Assembly (NCBI RefSeq): GCF_000472925.1
Contig: NZ_AXAS01000054.1
Span: forward strand, 1 to 59,642
Source: Bradyrhizobium sp. Ec3.3
GTDB lineage: Bacteria > Pseudomonadota > Alphaproteobacteria > Rhizobiales > Xanthobacteraceae
Length of the DNA: 59,642 bases
Reading direction: 5' to 3'
This document shows, piece by piece, positions 25,478 through 33,883 of the stretch (position 1 is its first letter; every line of letters begins with the position of its first letter). The notes beneath the pieces are model-generated. The model had not been told where the DNA came from and did not search any database. It saw only the letters and a list, made by a program, of their open reading frames with translations. The translations under genes and the position numbers were made by a program.

Positions 25478-26329
25478 TCACCGTCCCGCGAACTGCGGGG
25501 CGCGCTTTTCGAGGAAGGCGGACGTGCCTTCCTTCTTGTCCTCAGTCCCGGCGCACAGGCCGAAGTATGAAGCTTCGAGGGCGAAGCCTTCGCTCTGGCT
25601 CGTGTCCAATCCCTTGTTCACCGCTTCGAGCGATTGCCTGACGGCAATCGGCGCGTTGGAGGCGATCAGCTTCAGGATGGCTTCCGCACGCGCCATGAGA
25701 TCGGCTGCCGCAACGACCTCGTTGACGAGCCCAATGCGCCAGGCCTCCTGCGCGCTGATGGTCTCTCCGGACAGGATGAGCTGGAGCGCGCGGCCCTTCC
25801 CAACCAGGCGCGGCAGCCGCTGCGTCCCGCCGCCGCCGGGAAGCAATCCCAGCTTGACCTCGGGCTGGCCAAACTTCGCGTGCTCGACGGCGATTCGGAT
25901 GGTGCAGGCCATTGCCGTCTCGCAACCGCCGCCAAGTGCAAAACCGTTGATTGCCGCGATCACCGGCTTGCCGAGATTCTCGATGAGATCGAGCACCTCC
26001 TGGCCGTAGCGGCTGGACCGCTCGGCGTCGATTGAACTCGCATGCGCGAGTTCGCTGATGTCGGCGCCGGCGATGAAGGCCTTGTCGCCTGCGCCGGTAA
26101 GAATGACGCCGCGCAGGGCAGCATCGTTCCGCGCATGCTCGAAAGCAGTTCGCAGATCCTTCCAGGTCGGCGTGTTCAGGGCGTTGAGCACCTTCGGCCG
26201 GTTGACGGTCACATAGGCGATCGCGCCGCGCTTCTCGTACAGGACGTTTGCGAGCGTCAGGACTTCCGTCGATGAATCGGCAGGCCCCGTCGTGGGCGAA
26301 GATGCGAGCGTCGTTGTTGTCGATGACAT
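25478..26329 (-). CDS. Enoyl-CoA hydratase family protein
   Basis: 283 residues from the ATG at 26329 (AGAGAG upstream). An unusual Ser/Thr-rich leader of about 30 residues precedes the crotonase fold. AFIAGADISELAHASS and NGFALGGGCETAMACTIRIA give the oxyanion hole and the first catalytic Glu; GQPEVKLGLLPGGGGTQRLPRLVG gives the second Glu. Both catalytic residues are present, unlike the crotonase at 23403-24188, so this one should be a true hydratase. Member of the acyl-CoA operon, 28 bases before the CoA transferase gene. Confidence 0.88.
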   Translation of the reverse strand: MSSTTTTLASSPTTGPADSSTEVLTLANVLYEKRGAIAYVTVNRPKVLNALNTPTWKDLRTAFEHARNDAALRGVILTGAGDKAFIAGADISELAHASSIDAERSSRYGQEVLDLIENLGKPVIAAINGFALGGGCETAMACTIRIAVEHAKFGQPEVKLGLLPGGGGTQRLPRLVGKGRALQLILSGETISAQEAWRIGLVNEVVAAADLMARAEAILKLIASNAPIAVRQSLEAVNKGLDTSQSEGFALEASYFGLCAGTEDKKEGTSAFLEKRAPQFAGR

Positions 26330-26388
26330 GTTGATCTCTCTTTTAAGGTTACGAGCCGGCGCAAAGCGCAACGGCGCGCTTGTGAGTC

Positions 26389-27588
26389 TCAGATGAAGGA
26401 GCTGAATCCGGTGATCGCCTTGCCGACGATCAGGTTCTGCATCTGGTATGTGCCCTCGTAGGAATAGAGTGCTTCGGCATCAGCAAAGAAGCGCGCGACG
26501 TTGTAGTCGGCGATGATGCCGTTGCCGCCGAGCACCTCTCGCGCCCAGGAGACCGTCTCACGCGCCTTGGCCGTCGTGAACGCCTTCGAAAGCGCCGCCT
26601 GCTGGTCCGTAAGCTTGCCTTCGTCGGCGAGCTGTGCTGTACGAACCACCATGCATTGGCAGGCAACGATGTTGGCGAGCATTTTCGCAAGGAGATCCTG
26701 AATCATCTGGAACGAGCCGATCGGCTTTCCGAACTGCAATCGCTCCTGTGCGTATTTGAGCGCGTGCTCGTAGGCGCCCATCTGGCATCCCGTCGCTTCC
26801 CATCCCACGTAGTACCGCGTCCCACGCAACACGCGCGCGGTGTCGCGGAACGAGTTGCCGCCCTGCAGGCGGTTCGACTCCGACACTCGAACGTCTTTGA
26901 GGGTAATCTGGCCGTTCTGGACGACTTTGAGCGCGATCTTGTTCTGCATCTTTTCGACGCTGAAGCCGGACGTCGTCTTGTTCTCGACGATGAAGCCCTT
27001 GACCTGGTTGTCGTCGACGTCGCGCGCCCAGATGATCGAGATATCGCACCAGGGTGCATTGCCGATCCACCGCTTCTGGCCGTTGAGGACCCAGGTGTCA
27101 CCCTCGCGCTTTGCCGTCGTGGTGAGGCCGCCGCCGGTTCCTGAGCCGACCAACGGCTCAGTCAGGCCGAAGCAACCGATCTTTTCCAGGCGCGCCATCG
27201 GTGGCAGCCACTTTTGTTTCTGCTCCTCCGATCCATCGAGCGCGATCGAACCCATCGCCAGATGGCTGTGGACACCGAAGAAGGTCGCGATTGAGACATC
27301 GACCCGCGACATCTCTATTCCAACAAGGCCGACCACCAATTGGCTCCCGCCGGCGCAGCCATAGCCCTCATAGCCGAGGCCACCGATGCTCAGCTCCTTG
27401 AACGCGGGAAGCACTTCGAACGGGAAGGCGTCCTCGACCCAGTATTTGTTGATGATCGGCGCGACCTTGGACTCCATGAACGTGCGCACTTTCTGCAAAA
27501 TCGCTCGATCGTTTTCGTTCAAGGTCTCTGCGAAGTCATAGAAATCACTGTTCGGCGTTGGAAGCTGCTTCGGGGTTTTGGTGAGCAT
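26389..27588 (-). CDS. Acyl-CoA dehydrogenase, glutaryl-CoA dehydrogenase/ACX4-like (copy 1)
   Basis: 399 residues from the ATG at 27588 (AGGAG upstream). FAD signatures GLTEPLVGSGTGGGL and NGQKRWIGNAPW, with the catalytic Glu in the loop SYEGTYQMQNLIVGKAITG. The loop and the long GFIVENKTTSGFSVEKMQNKIALKVVQNG stretch resemble the glutaryl-CoA dehydrogenase / plant acyl-CoA oxidase 4 branch. It is a close paralogue of the next gene (27643-28845), so one arose by tandem duplication. Electrons should go to ETF and on to quinone. Confidence 0.9.
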   Translation of the reverse strand: MLTKTPKQLPTPNSDFYDFAETLNENDRAILQKVRTFMESKVAPIINKYWVEDAFPFEVLPAFKELSIGGLGYEGYGCAGGSQLVVGLVGIEMSRVDVSIATFFGVHSHLAMGSIALDGSEEQKQKWLPPMARLEKIGCFGLTEPLVGSGTGGGLTTTAKREGDTWVLNGQKRWIGNAPWCDISIIWARDVDDNQVKGFIVENKTTSGFSVEKMQNKIALKVVQNGQITLKDVRVSESNRLQGGNSFRDTARVLRGTRYYVGWEATGCQMGAYEHALKYAQERLQFGKPIGSFQMIQDLLAKMLANIVACQCMVVRTAQLADEGKLTDQQAALSKAFTTAKARETVSWAREVLGGNGIIADYNVARFFADAEALYSYEGTYQMQNLIVGKAITGFSSFI

Positions 27589-27642
27589 TTGGACTCCTGT
27601 TGCTGTGTTTGAAAGCTTGGGGCGCCGGCGCACTTGCGAATC

Positions 27643-28845
27643 TCACACGAAGGCGCTGAACCCGGTGATCGCCTTGCCGACGATCAGGTTCTGCATCTGG
27701 TAGGTGCCTTCATAGGAGTAGATCGCTTCGGTATCGGCAAAGAAGCGCGCGACGTTGTAGTCGACCAGGATCCCGTTGCCGCCCAACACCTCGCGGGCCC
27801 AGGCGACCGTTTCCCGCGCTTTAGACGTGCAGAACGCCTTGACAATCGCTGCCTGCGCATCAGTCAGCTTGCCTTCGGTCTCCAGTTGCACCGAGCGAAC
27901 CAACATAGATTGACAGGCCACGATGTTGGCCAGCATCTTCGCCAGCAGCTCCTGAATGAGCTGGAACGACCCGATCGGCTTGCCAAACTGCAAGCGCTCC
28001 TGGGAGTACTTCAGAGCATTTTCGTAGGCGCCCATCTGGGCACCGGTGATTTCCCAGCCGACGCCATGCCGGGTACCGCGCAGCACCAGCGCAGGGTCGC
28101 GAAATGTTCCTTTGCCTCCCTGGAGACGATTCGCATCGGGCACGCGGCAGTCGGTCATCGTGATCTGGCCGTTCTGCACAACCTTCAGCGCGATCTTGTT
28201 CTGCATCTTCTCGACGCTGAATCCAGGCGTCGTCTTGTTCTCGACGATGAAGCCCTTGACCTGGTCGTCGGCCACATCGCGCGCCCAGACGATCGAGATG
28301 TCGCACCACGGCGCGTTGCCGATCCAGCGCTTCTGGCCGTTGAGGATCCAGCTGTCGCCTTCACGTTTCGCCGTGGTCATGAGACCAGCACCAGTCCCTG
28401 AGCCCACCAAGGGCTCGGTCAGCGCGAAGCAACCGACCTTTTCCATGCGCGCCATCGGCGGCAGCCACTTGTGCTTCTGCTCCTCGGTGCCCGCGAGGTA
28501 GATGGAATTCATCGCGAGACCGGTGTGGACACCATGGAAGGTGCAGAACGAAACATCGGTGCGCGCGATCTCGAGGGCGATCAGGCCGAATAGCAAGGGG
28601 CTTCCGCCCGGGCAGCCGTAACCATTAATGCCGAGACCTGCGATGTTTAGCTCCTTGTACGACGGCAGCAGCTCGAACGGGAACGAGTCCTCGACCCAGT
28701 GTTTGTTGATGATGGGTGCGACTTTCGTTTCCATGTAGGCGCGCACCTTTTTTACGATCCCCCGTTCCTCGTCGCCCAGCGTTTCAGCGAATTGAAAGAA
28801 GTCGCTATTCGGCAGCGGAAGCTGTTTCGGGGCATTGGTAAGCAT
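27643..28845 (-). CDS. Acyl-CoA dehydrogenase, glutaryl-CoA dehydrogenase/ACX4-like (copy 2)
   Basis: 400 residues; GAGGAG precedes the ATG. Same architecture as copy 1, with SDFFQFAETLGDEERGIVKKV at the N-terminus, ALTEPLVGSGTGAGL, NGQKRWIGNAPW and IYSYEGTYQMQNLIVGKAITG containing the catalytic Glu. By eye roughly three quarters of residues match copy 1; the differences cluster in the N-terminal helices and around residues 85-110 (DVSFCTFHGVHTGLAMNSIY against DVSIATFFGVHSHLAMGSIA), near the acyl pocket, which suggests different substrates. Spacing to copy 1 is 54 bases. Confidence 0.9.
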   Translation of the reverse strand: MLTNAPKQLPLPNSDFFQFAETLGDEERGIVKKVRAYMETKVAPIINKHWVEDSFPFELLPSYKELNIAGLGINGYGCPGGSPLLFGLIALEIARTDVSFCTFHGVHTGLAMNSIYLAGTEEQKHKWLPPMARMEKVGCFALTEPLVGSGTGAGLMTTAKREGDSWILNGQKRWIGNAPWCDISIVWARDVADDQVKGFIVENKTTPGFSVEKMQNKIALKVVQNGQITMTDCRVPDANRLQGGKGTFRDPALVLRGTRHGVGWEITGAQMGAYENALKYSQERLQFGKPIGSFQLIQELLAKMLANIVACQSMLVRSVQLETEGKLTDAQAAIVKAFCTSKARETVAWAREVLGGNGILVDYNVARFFADTEAIYSYEGTYQMQNLIVGKAITGFSAFV

Positions 28846-28902
28846 TTTGGGTCTCCTCTTGTTGTGGCTTGAAAGCCGGGAACCTGCGCCTGCAGCGGAT
28901 CG

Positions 28903-29874
28903 TTACTCGGCTGCGACTTCGCGCTGAGCAACCGTCTCTGACCGCTTGCGCAGTTCGATGAGGCCGAGCAAAATCTCGTCGCGCGCATGCTCCAGCTCCT
29001 GGACGGAGCGTGATCCGACTTCGGCATGGACGCTGTCGATGAGCTTTTTTTGAACTTCCGGACTCAGCACGGGCGAACCGAGGGTCTTCCACCAGGCCGT
29101 CATCGGACCAGCGAACTGCTGGAAGAAGTGCTCGATGCCGCCTGAGCCGCCGCCGAGGTGGTTGAGCATCATGTTGCCCATGATTCCCCAGCGCAGACCC
29201 GGCCCCCAGGAGAGGGCAGTGTCGACGTCGGCGGCGCTCACGATCCCTTCGGCGACGAGGTAGTAAACCTCACGCCCCAATGCGGCCTGCAGGCGGTTGG
29301 CGACGTGGCCGGGCATCTCCTTGTTGACGCGCACCGTCTTTTGCCCGATCGACGTGTAGAATTCCGCCGCGCGCTGGATTGTCGCTTCCGAGGTCTTTGC
29401 TCCGCCGACAATCTCGGTCAGCGGGATCAGGTGCGGCGGATTGAACGGGTGGCCGATGACACAGCGCTCGGGATGCGCGGCGGCCCCCTTCTGGATTTCG
29501 CTCATGGTGAGCCCCGAAGAGCTCGATGCGATGATCACCTCGGCTGGCAGCAGCTCATCGAGCTGCCCATAGAGCTTCTGCTTGAAATCGATCCGCTCGG
29601 GCCCGTTCTCCTGGACGAGGTCGACGCCGGTAAGCGCCTCCGCGAGATCTGTGGTGAACTTGAGGTTCGACTGCGACGCTCCCGCCGACAGGCCCAAGCG
29701 CTTGAGCGCCGGCCAGGCCGTCTCCACGAACTTGCGGAGCGAGGCTTCTGCGTTCGGCGCGGGGTCGGTCGCGACAACCTGCAGGCCCTTGGCGAGAAAC
29801 AGCGAGGCCCAGCTCGCGCCGATCACGCCGGTGCCGATGATGGCGATGCGGCGAATGGGTTTGGTGTTGCTCAT
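28903..29874 (-). CDS. L-carnitine dehydrogenase-like 3-hydroxyacyl-CoA dehydrogenase family protein
   Basis: 323 residues from the ATG at 29874 (GGAGAACATGAC upstream). NAD-binding motif IAIIGTGVIGASWASLFLAKG, catalytic His and Glu in GHPFNPPHLIPLTEIVGG, the typical Ser in ASSSSGLTMSEIQ and the C-terminal helical domain. The form GTGVIGASWA is that of the L-carnitine dehydrogenase / lambda-crystallin branch, which oxidises free hydroxy acids, not CoA esters. This fits the CaiB-type CoA transferase downstream. Second gene of the operon. Confidence 0.85.
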   Translation of the reverse strand: MSNTKPIRRIAIIGTGVIGASWASLFLAKGLQVVATDPAPNAEASLRKFVETAWPALKRLGLSAGASQSNLKFTTDLAEALTGVDLVQENGPERIDFKQKLYGQLDELLPAEVIIASSSSGLTMSEIQKGAAAHPERCVIGHPFNPPHLIPLTEIVGGAKTSEATIQRAAEFYTSIGQKTVRVNKEMPGHVANRLQAALGREVYYLVAEGIVSAADVDTALSWGPGLRWGIMGNMMLNHLGGGSGGIEHFFQQFAGPMTAWWKTLGSPVLSPEVQKKLIDSVHAEVGSRSVQELEHARDEILLGLIELRKRSETVAQREVAAE

Positions 29875-29896
29875 GTCATGTTCTCCGATGCGTTCG

Positions 29897-30811
29897 TCAG
29901 ATTTCGGCGTAGGCAATGCCGGTGAGGTTGCCCTGGGCGTAGAGGAAGTTGCGCTCGTTCTTGCCGTCGAGATCGGCGGAATAGACCGAGCCGGCGAAGT
30001 CGGTGACGAACATGCGGTTGCCGGGAACGTCGAGCGCGATGCCGATGCCCTCCATCAAGTGCGTGACCACGATTTCTGGGTCAGCCTTTGTGTCGATCGG
30101 TGCGCGATTGACGGTATTGCCGCGCGGCGGATCGCCGCGGTCGGTCCAGTAGAGGATGCGGTTCGTCAGATCGAGCTCGAGGTCGATCGGCTCGGGCAAA
30201 CGATCGAACAGCACCTCGATGTCGGAGCGGTTCGCCGGGGTCTCGCCCTTCGGGATGTCGATGCCGGCGCGGAAGATGCGGCCCTGTTCGCCATTATCGG
30301 GACCCTTTTGCGTCCAGTAGATGTGCCGCCGTTTGGGATCGACGGTGATTCCGACACACCAGCGATTCTGATCCTTCCGATCGTCGTCGCCGCGGCCGGT
30401 CTCGACCAGCGTTTCGACCTGCGAGCCATCAAGGTTGGCGCGCATCACGCGCATGCCTTCACGGTCGCACCAGTAAAGCTTCTTTCCCTCCTTATCGAGG
30501 TGCATCTGCTTCGGCGTGTACGTAACGCTTTGCGGAATGATGACCTTGCGATTTCCGCCATCGAGGTCGACGCGTTCGATCGAGCCATCGTTGAGAGGGG
30601 GAACACCCATGTTGGTCCAGTAGATATGGCCCGCCTCCACATCCACGGCGATGCCGTCGGGGAGACGGCCATTCGTGACGATAATCTTGCGGTCGGAACC
30701 GTCCGGATTCATCGAGTGAATGCGGTCCCCACTCAGCTCGAGAACGAACAGTCGGCCTGAGCGGGTGGCGCCCGATGAGTTCTTCGATTGGGATGCTTCA
30801 AGTACCGTCAT
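29897..30811 (-). CDS. YWTD beta-propeller protein (LDL-receptor class B-like repeats)
   Basis: 304 residues from the ATG at 30811 (GAAGGAACC upstream). Six repeats of about 45 residues, each with a YWTD-like signature (HIYWTNMGVP, KLYWCDREG, HIYWTQKGPDNG, ILYWTDRGDPP) and an xGxxxxxI/V strand, form a six-bladed propeller. No signal peptide is visible, which is odd for a YWTD propeller. Similar genes in rhizobia precede hydroxyacyl-CoA dehydrogenase genes. First gene of the seven-gene operon, 22 bases before the dehydrogenase, under promoter element b. Could be a lactonase-like SMP-30 relative; I see no clear metal ligands. Confidence 0.75.
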   Translation of the reverse strand: MTVLEASQSKNSSGATRSGRLFVLELSGDRIHSMNPDGSDRKIIVTNGRLPDGIAVDVEAGHIYWTNMGVPPLNDGSIERVDLDGGNRKVIIPQSVTYTPKQMHLDKEGKKLYWCDREGMRVMRANLDGSQVETLVETGRGDDDRKDQNRWCVGITVDPKRRHIYWTQKGPDNGEQGRIFRAGIDIPKGETPANRSDIEVLFDRLPEPIDLELDLTNRILYWTDRGDPPRGNTVNRAPIDTKADPEIVVTHLMEGIGIALDVPGNRMFVTDFAGSVYSADLDGKNERNFLYAQGNLTGIAYAEI

Positions 30812-30887
30812 GATGGTTCCTTCGCTGTCACAGTTGCCTTGTCTCGAATTGACTTGCTTGATCTGGAGATGATGACCGTCATGAAAA

Positions 30888-30949
30888 TATTTGACCCATT
30901 TGCTCCATCGTTGCGAGTAAAGGCCGGCAAATCCCGCCAAATTGCTGCA
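30888..30949 (-). promoter_or_regulatory. Five-copy promoter element, copy b (acyl-CoA operon)
   Basis: On the minus strand: CAATTTGGC, GGG, ATTTGCC, then TTTACTCGC and 17 bases later GGTCAAATA. It ends 76 bases before the ATG at 30811. The wide match to copies c and d, including GCAG before the first arm, argues against chance. Confidence 0.75.
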
Positions 30950-31006
30950 AGGCAGCGTGCGCTTGAGTCGGTCGGCTTGACCGCTGTCTCTGTGCTCCAG
31001 ACAGCA

Positions 31007-31038
31007 CAACGCGCGGCATCGGGTGATGCCGCGCGTTG
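31007..31038. terminator. 14-bp perfect GC-rich hairpin after gcd
   Basis: CAACGCGCGGCATC, loop GGGT, GATGCCGCGCGTTG: a perfect 14-bp stem 16 bases past the stop of the gene at 31055-33520. There is no U-tract, but strong hairpins without one are usual terminators in GC-rich genomes. It separates gcd from promoter b. Confidence 0.7.
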
Positions 31039-31054
31039 CGGAGATTGCGTACTC

Positions 31055-33520
31055 CTACTTCTTGTCGGGCAGAGCGTAGGCGATCAGAGAATCGCCCGGA
31101 GGCGTCATCATGAAGTGATGGCCGCCCGCCATGATGGCAACGTACTCCTTACCATCCTGCTCGTAGACGATCGGCGTGGCCTGGCCACCCGCGGGGAGCA
31201 CATCACTCCAAACGATCTCGCCGGTCTTGATGTCGATCGCCTTAATCAGATCGTCGGTTGCCGCCGAGATGAAGATCAGACCGCCTGCGGTCACGACCGA
31301 TCCGCCATTGTTCGGCGTGCCGATCTCGAGCGGAATGAACGTCGGCATTCCGAACGGACCATTCCGCCTGGCCGAACCGAACGGACGATCCCACAGCGTC
31401 TTGCCGGTGGCGAGATCGATTGCACGGATGCCGCCATAGGGAGGCCGCGTGCAGAGCACGCCGGTCGGCATCTGCCATCCCGCGTTGACGAGGATGCCAT
31501 AGGGCGTCCCTGTCTGCGCGCCCGCGCCTTCAGCGCTCGAGGCGCTTCCGGCCGCACGCGGATCACCGGCAGGGAACAGGCCCATCGCGTCCGCGTCTTT
31601 GCGGGTCACGAGCGTGTCGTAGTTCGGCATGTCGTTGTAGTTCGCAATGATCACCCCGCTGTGCGGATCGACGGCAACGCTGCCCCAGTCCGATCCGCCG
31701 TTGTAGCCGGGATATTCAAGGTTGTGGCGGCCGAGCTCCGGCGGAGTGAACGGGCCTTCATAGCGAGCGCGCTTGAAGTTGATCCGGCAGATCATCTGAT
31801 CGATGGGCGAGATGCCCCACATATCATGCTCGACCAGATCGGGTTTGCGCAGCGTATGGTAACGCGAGAACGGCTGCGTCGGAGAACGCTGGCCGGGCTC
31901 CGCGCCGCCCTGCGGGACGGCCACTTCGTCGACCTGGTGCAGCGGCTTTCCGGTGACGCGGTCGAGCACGAACATGTCGCCCTGCTTGGTTGGCACCAGG
32001 ACCGCCGGCACCTTGCCGCTGGCGGTGGGGAACTCGACCAGGGTCGGTTGAGAGCCGAGGTCGTAGTCCCACACGTCGTTGTGCACGGTCTGGTACACCC
32101 AGCGCGGCTTGCCCGTGTTCACATCCAGCGCGACGAGTGCGGAGCTGTACTTCTTCTCCTCATCCGAACGCAACGATGTGTGATAGTCGCCCGCCGAGTT
32201 GCCCATCGGCAAGTAGACGAGGCCAAGCTTTTCGTCACCGACACCTGTGGTCCACATGTTCGGCGTGCCCAGGGAGTAGGGCTTGCCGTCCGGCGGCAGT
32301 TTCGTGACGTCGGGCTGATTGATGTCCCAGGCAAAGCGGAGCTCGCCGGTCACCGCGTCGTAGCCGCGGATGACGCCCGATGCCGCCCAACGGCGCTGAC
32401 CATCGAGCACCTGATGACCGGAGACGACTACCCCATGCACGATGACCGGGGCCGAAGTGATAGCCGCTGTTCCCGGAATGACGGGTGTGATGGCGCCCGT
32501 AGCGCTATCCTTCTGCGCCAGTCCAACCTTGAGGTCGGCCGCGCCGTCCTTGCCAAAATCCTGGCACGGCTGACCCGTCTTTGCGTCCACCGCGATCAGG
32601 CGCATGTCGAGCGTTCCCTCGATGATGCGTGCCGCACAGGCCTGGCCGGCTGTGGCCTTGGGATTTTCATAGTACGCCACACCGCGACAAGCCGCCGTGT
32701 AGGGCACCCAAGAGGTCGGGACCTCGGGATCGTGCATCCACAGCTTTTCGCCAGTCGCCGCATTCAGCGCGAACAACTTGTTCATGGGCGTGCAGCCGTA
32801 GATGGTGTTGCCGACCTTGAGCGGGGTCAGCTCCGATCCGTACTTCTTCGGAATGTCGCCGGTGTGGAAGGTCCAGACGCGCTTGAGGTCCTTGACGTTC
32901 GCGGGCGTAATCTGGGCGAGGTCCGAATAGCGTTGCCCGCCCTGGCCGCCGCCATAGGCGTTCCACTCACCCTTCTTGGGCGCATACGCGGAATCTCCGA
33001 AGACGGCGTTTGCGTGGGTCTGAGGGAGTGGGTTCGGTGCCGCCTGTTGATTGAAGATCGGGATGAGGACGCCGAGCGCGGCAACGAAGATTCCGGCGCC
33101 GATCGAACCCAGCTTTCGCACATGCCTGCCAATCGTCCTGTCAATTGCGGGAGCAGCCAGAATGGAGAGGACGAGGAGGATGAAGGGGCCGACAAGACGC
33201 GGGATCAACTCCCAGCCCGACAGGCCGACCTCCCAAAAGCTCCAAACGGCCGTGAAGGCGAATGCGCCGACATAGGTGTAGATGCCCGCGATCTTTCCCC
33301 TGATCATGAGAAAGCCCGCAGCGGCGAGCATGACGCCGACCACGACGTAATAGAGGCTGCCTCCCAGCGAGGCGAGGTAAGCGCCACCGCCTGCAAGGAT
33401 CAAACCGAGCAATGCGACGATCCCGCCCAAAACCCGGGGCGTCCACGCGAGGTATTTCTGCAACTCTGATGACCGGTCTCGAGTCGCTGCTGCCGGGGCT
33501 ATATCTACTGTCGAAGACAT
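31055..33520 (-). CDS. gcd: Membrane-bound PQQ-dependent dehydrogenase, glucose/quinate/shikimate type
   Basis: 821 residues, close to the 800 of E. coli Gcd; AAGGAG precedes the ATG. Five membrane helices (about 28-150) anchor it; from about 155 the periplasmic eight-bladed propeller begins (GEWNAYGGGQGGQRYSDLAQI). Recognisable pieces are the TTGVGDEKLGLVYLPMGN region and TVHNDVWDYDLGSQPTL. It oxidises an aldose or cyclic polyol in the periplasm and gives electrons to ubiquinone. The substrate cannot be fixed from sequence. It follows a PqqA precursor gene by 112 bases; the two should be one operon under promoter element c. Confidence 0.92.
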   Translation of the reverse strand: MSSTVDIAPAAATRDRSSELQKYLAWTPRVLGGIVALLGLILAGGGAYLASLGGSLYYVVVGVMLAAAGFLMIRGKIAGIYTYVGAFAFTAVWSFWEVGLSGWELIPRLVGPFILLVLSILAAPAIDRTIGRHVRKLGSIGAGIFVAALGVLIPIFNQQAAPNPLPQTHANAVFGDSAYAPKKGEWNAYGGGQGGQRYSDLAQITPANVKDLKRVWTFHTGDIPKKYGSELTPLKVGNTIYGCTPMNKLFALNAATGEKLWMHDPEVPTSWVPYTAACRGVAYYENPKATAGQACAARIIEGTLDMRLIAVDAKTGQPCQDFGKDGAADLKVGLAQKDSATGAITPVIPGTAAITSAPVIVHGVVVSGHQVLDGQRRWAASGVIRGYDAVTGELRFAWDINQPDVTKLPPDGKPYSLGTPNMWTTGVGDEKLGLVYLPMGNSAGDYHTSLRSDEEKKYSSALVALDVNTGKPRWVYQTVHNDVWDYDLGSQPTLVEFPTASGKVPAVLVPTKQGDMFVLDRVTGKPLHQVDEVAVPQGGAEPGQRSPTQPFSRYHTLRKPDLVEHDMWGISPIDQMICRINFKRARYEGPFTPPELGRHNLEYPGYNGGSDWGSVAVDPHSGVIIANYNDMPNYDTLVTRKDADAMGLFPAGDPRAAGSASSAEGAGAQTGTPYGILVNAGWQMPTGVLCTRPPYGGIRAIDLATGKTLWDRPFGSARRNGPFGMPTFIPLEIGTPNNGGSVVTAGGLIFISAATDDLIKAIDIKTGEIVWSDVLPAGGQATPIVYEQDGKEYVAIMAGGHHFMMTPPGDSLIAYALPDKK

Positions 33521-33632
33521 TTCGTTCTCCTTTTGGATAATCCAGGTTTCAAGAACGACGAACCGAGCCGCTCCTGCCGCCGAGCGTTTGCACGCTCCGA
33601 GGGCTCGAGGCTCAGCTCGTTGATCGCGGGTG

Positions 33633-33782
33633 CTAGTTCAGTTCGGCGCGGGCGTAAGAGTTGATCTCAAGACCGACGGCGATCTCGACGATGCGTGGGC
33701 TGGTCCACTTCATGATCGCTTCCTTCTGAATCGATAGCGGAACCTGCGCCGGCACTGATGATTTGGCTGCTGCGATGGTCAT
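33633..33782 (-). CDS. pqqA: PQQ precursor peptide PqqA
   Basis: 49 residues from the ATG at 33782 (AAGGAG six bases before) or 26 from the ATG at 33713 (GAAGGA, seven bases before). The C-terminal part MKWTSPRIVEIAVGLEINSY matches PqqA, with the Glu and Tyr of the EINSY motif whose side chains are fused to make the cofactor. The 23 extra N-terminal residues of the longer form are low in complexity, so I favour neither. The rest of the pqq genes (B-E) are absent from the window. It lies directly upstream of the PQQ enzyme gene gcd and under promoter element c. Confidence 0.85.
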   Translation of the reverse strand: MTIAAAKSSVPAQVPLSIQKEAIMKWTSPRIVEIAVGLEINSYARAELN

Positions 33783-33820
33783 TTGGATCTCCTTGTTTCA
33801 CGCACGAGTGCGTCGGTTTC

Positions 33821-33883
33821 CATTTGACCTGCATGCGCCGGAGGCGCGAGTGAAGCGCCGCAAATCGTGCCAAATTGTTGCTA
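33821..33883 (-). promoter_or_regulatory. Five-copy promoter element, copy c (pqqA-gcd)
   Basis: On the minus strand: CAATTTGGC, ACG, ATTTGCG, then TTCACTCGC and 17 bases later GGTCAAATG. Only 38 bases separate it from the ATG at 33782, so the transcript leader would be short. Confidence 0.75.

Noticed and set aside
30893..30905. TTGACCCATTTG as a further copy of the TGACCC palindrome
   Set aside because: Only one arm is present, and the bases belong to the GGTCAAAT block of promoter element b as read on the other strand.
30788..33469. An 893-codon plus-strand ORF opposite the PQQ dehydrogenase and its downstream region
   Set aside because: It is antisense to gcd, which has full-length family agreement, a ribosome-binding site and correct motifs. 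The long open frame is the usual by-product of GC-rich third positions, and its product is Arg/His-rich and unlike any protein.
33853..33880. The TTGGCACGATTTGC part of the five-copy element as a sigma-54 promoter
   Set aside because: Sigma-54 needs GG and GC separated by 10 bases; here the distance is 8, and in other copies the arms differ (TTTGCC first in copy a). The constant TTTACTC and GGTCAAAT blocks are left unexplained by that reading.
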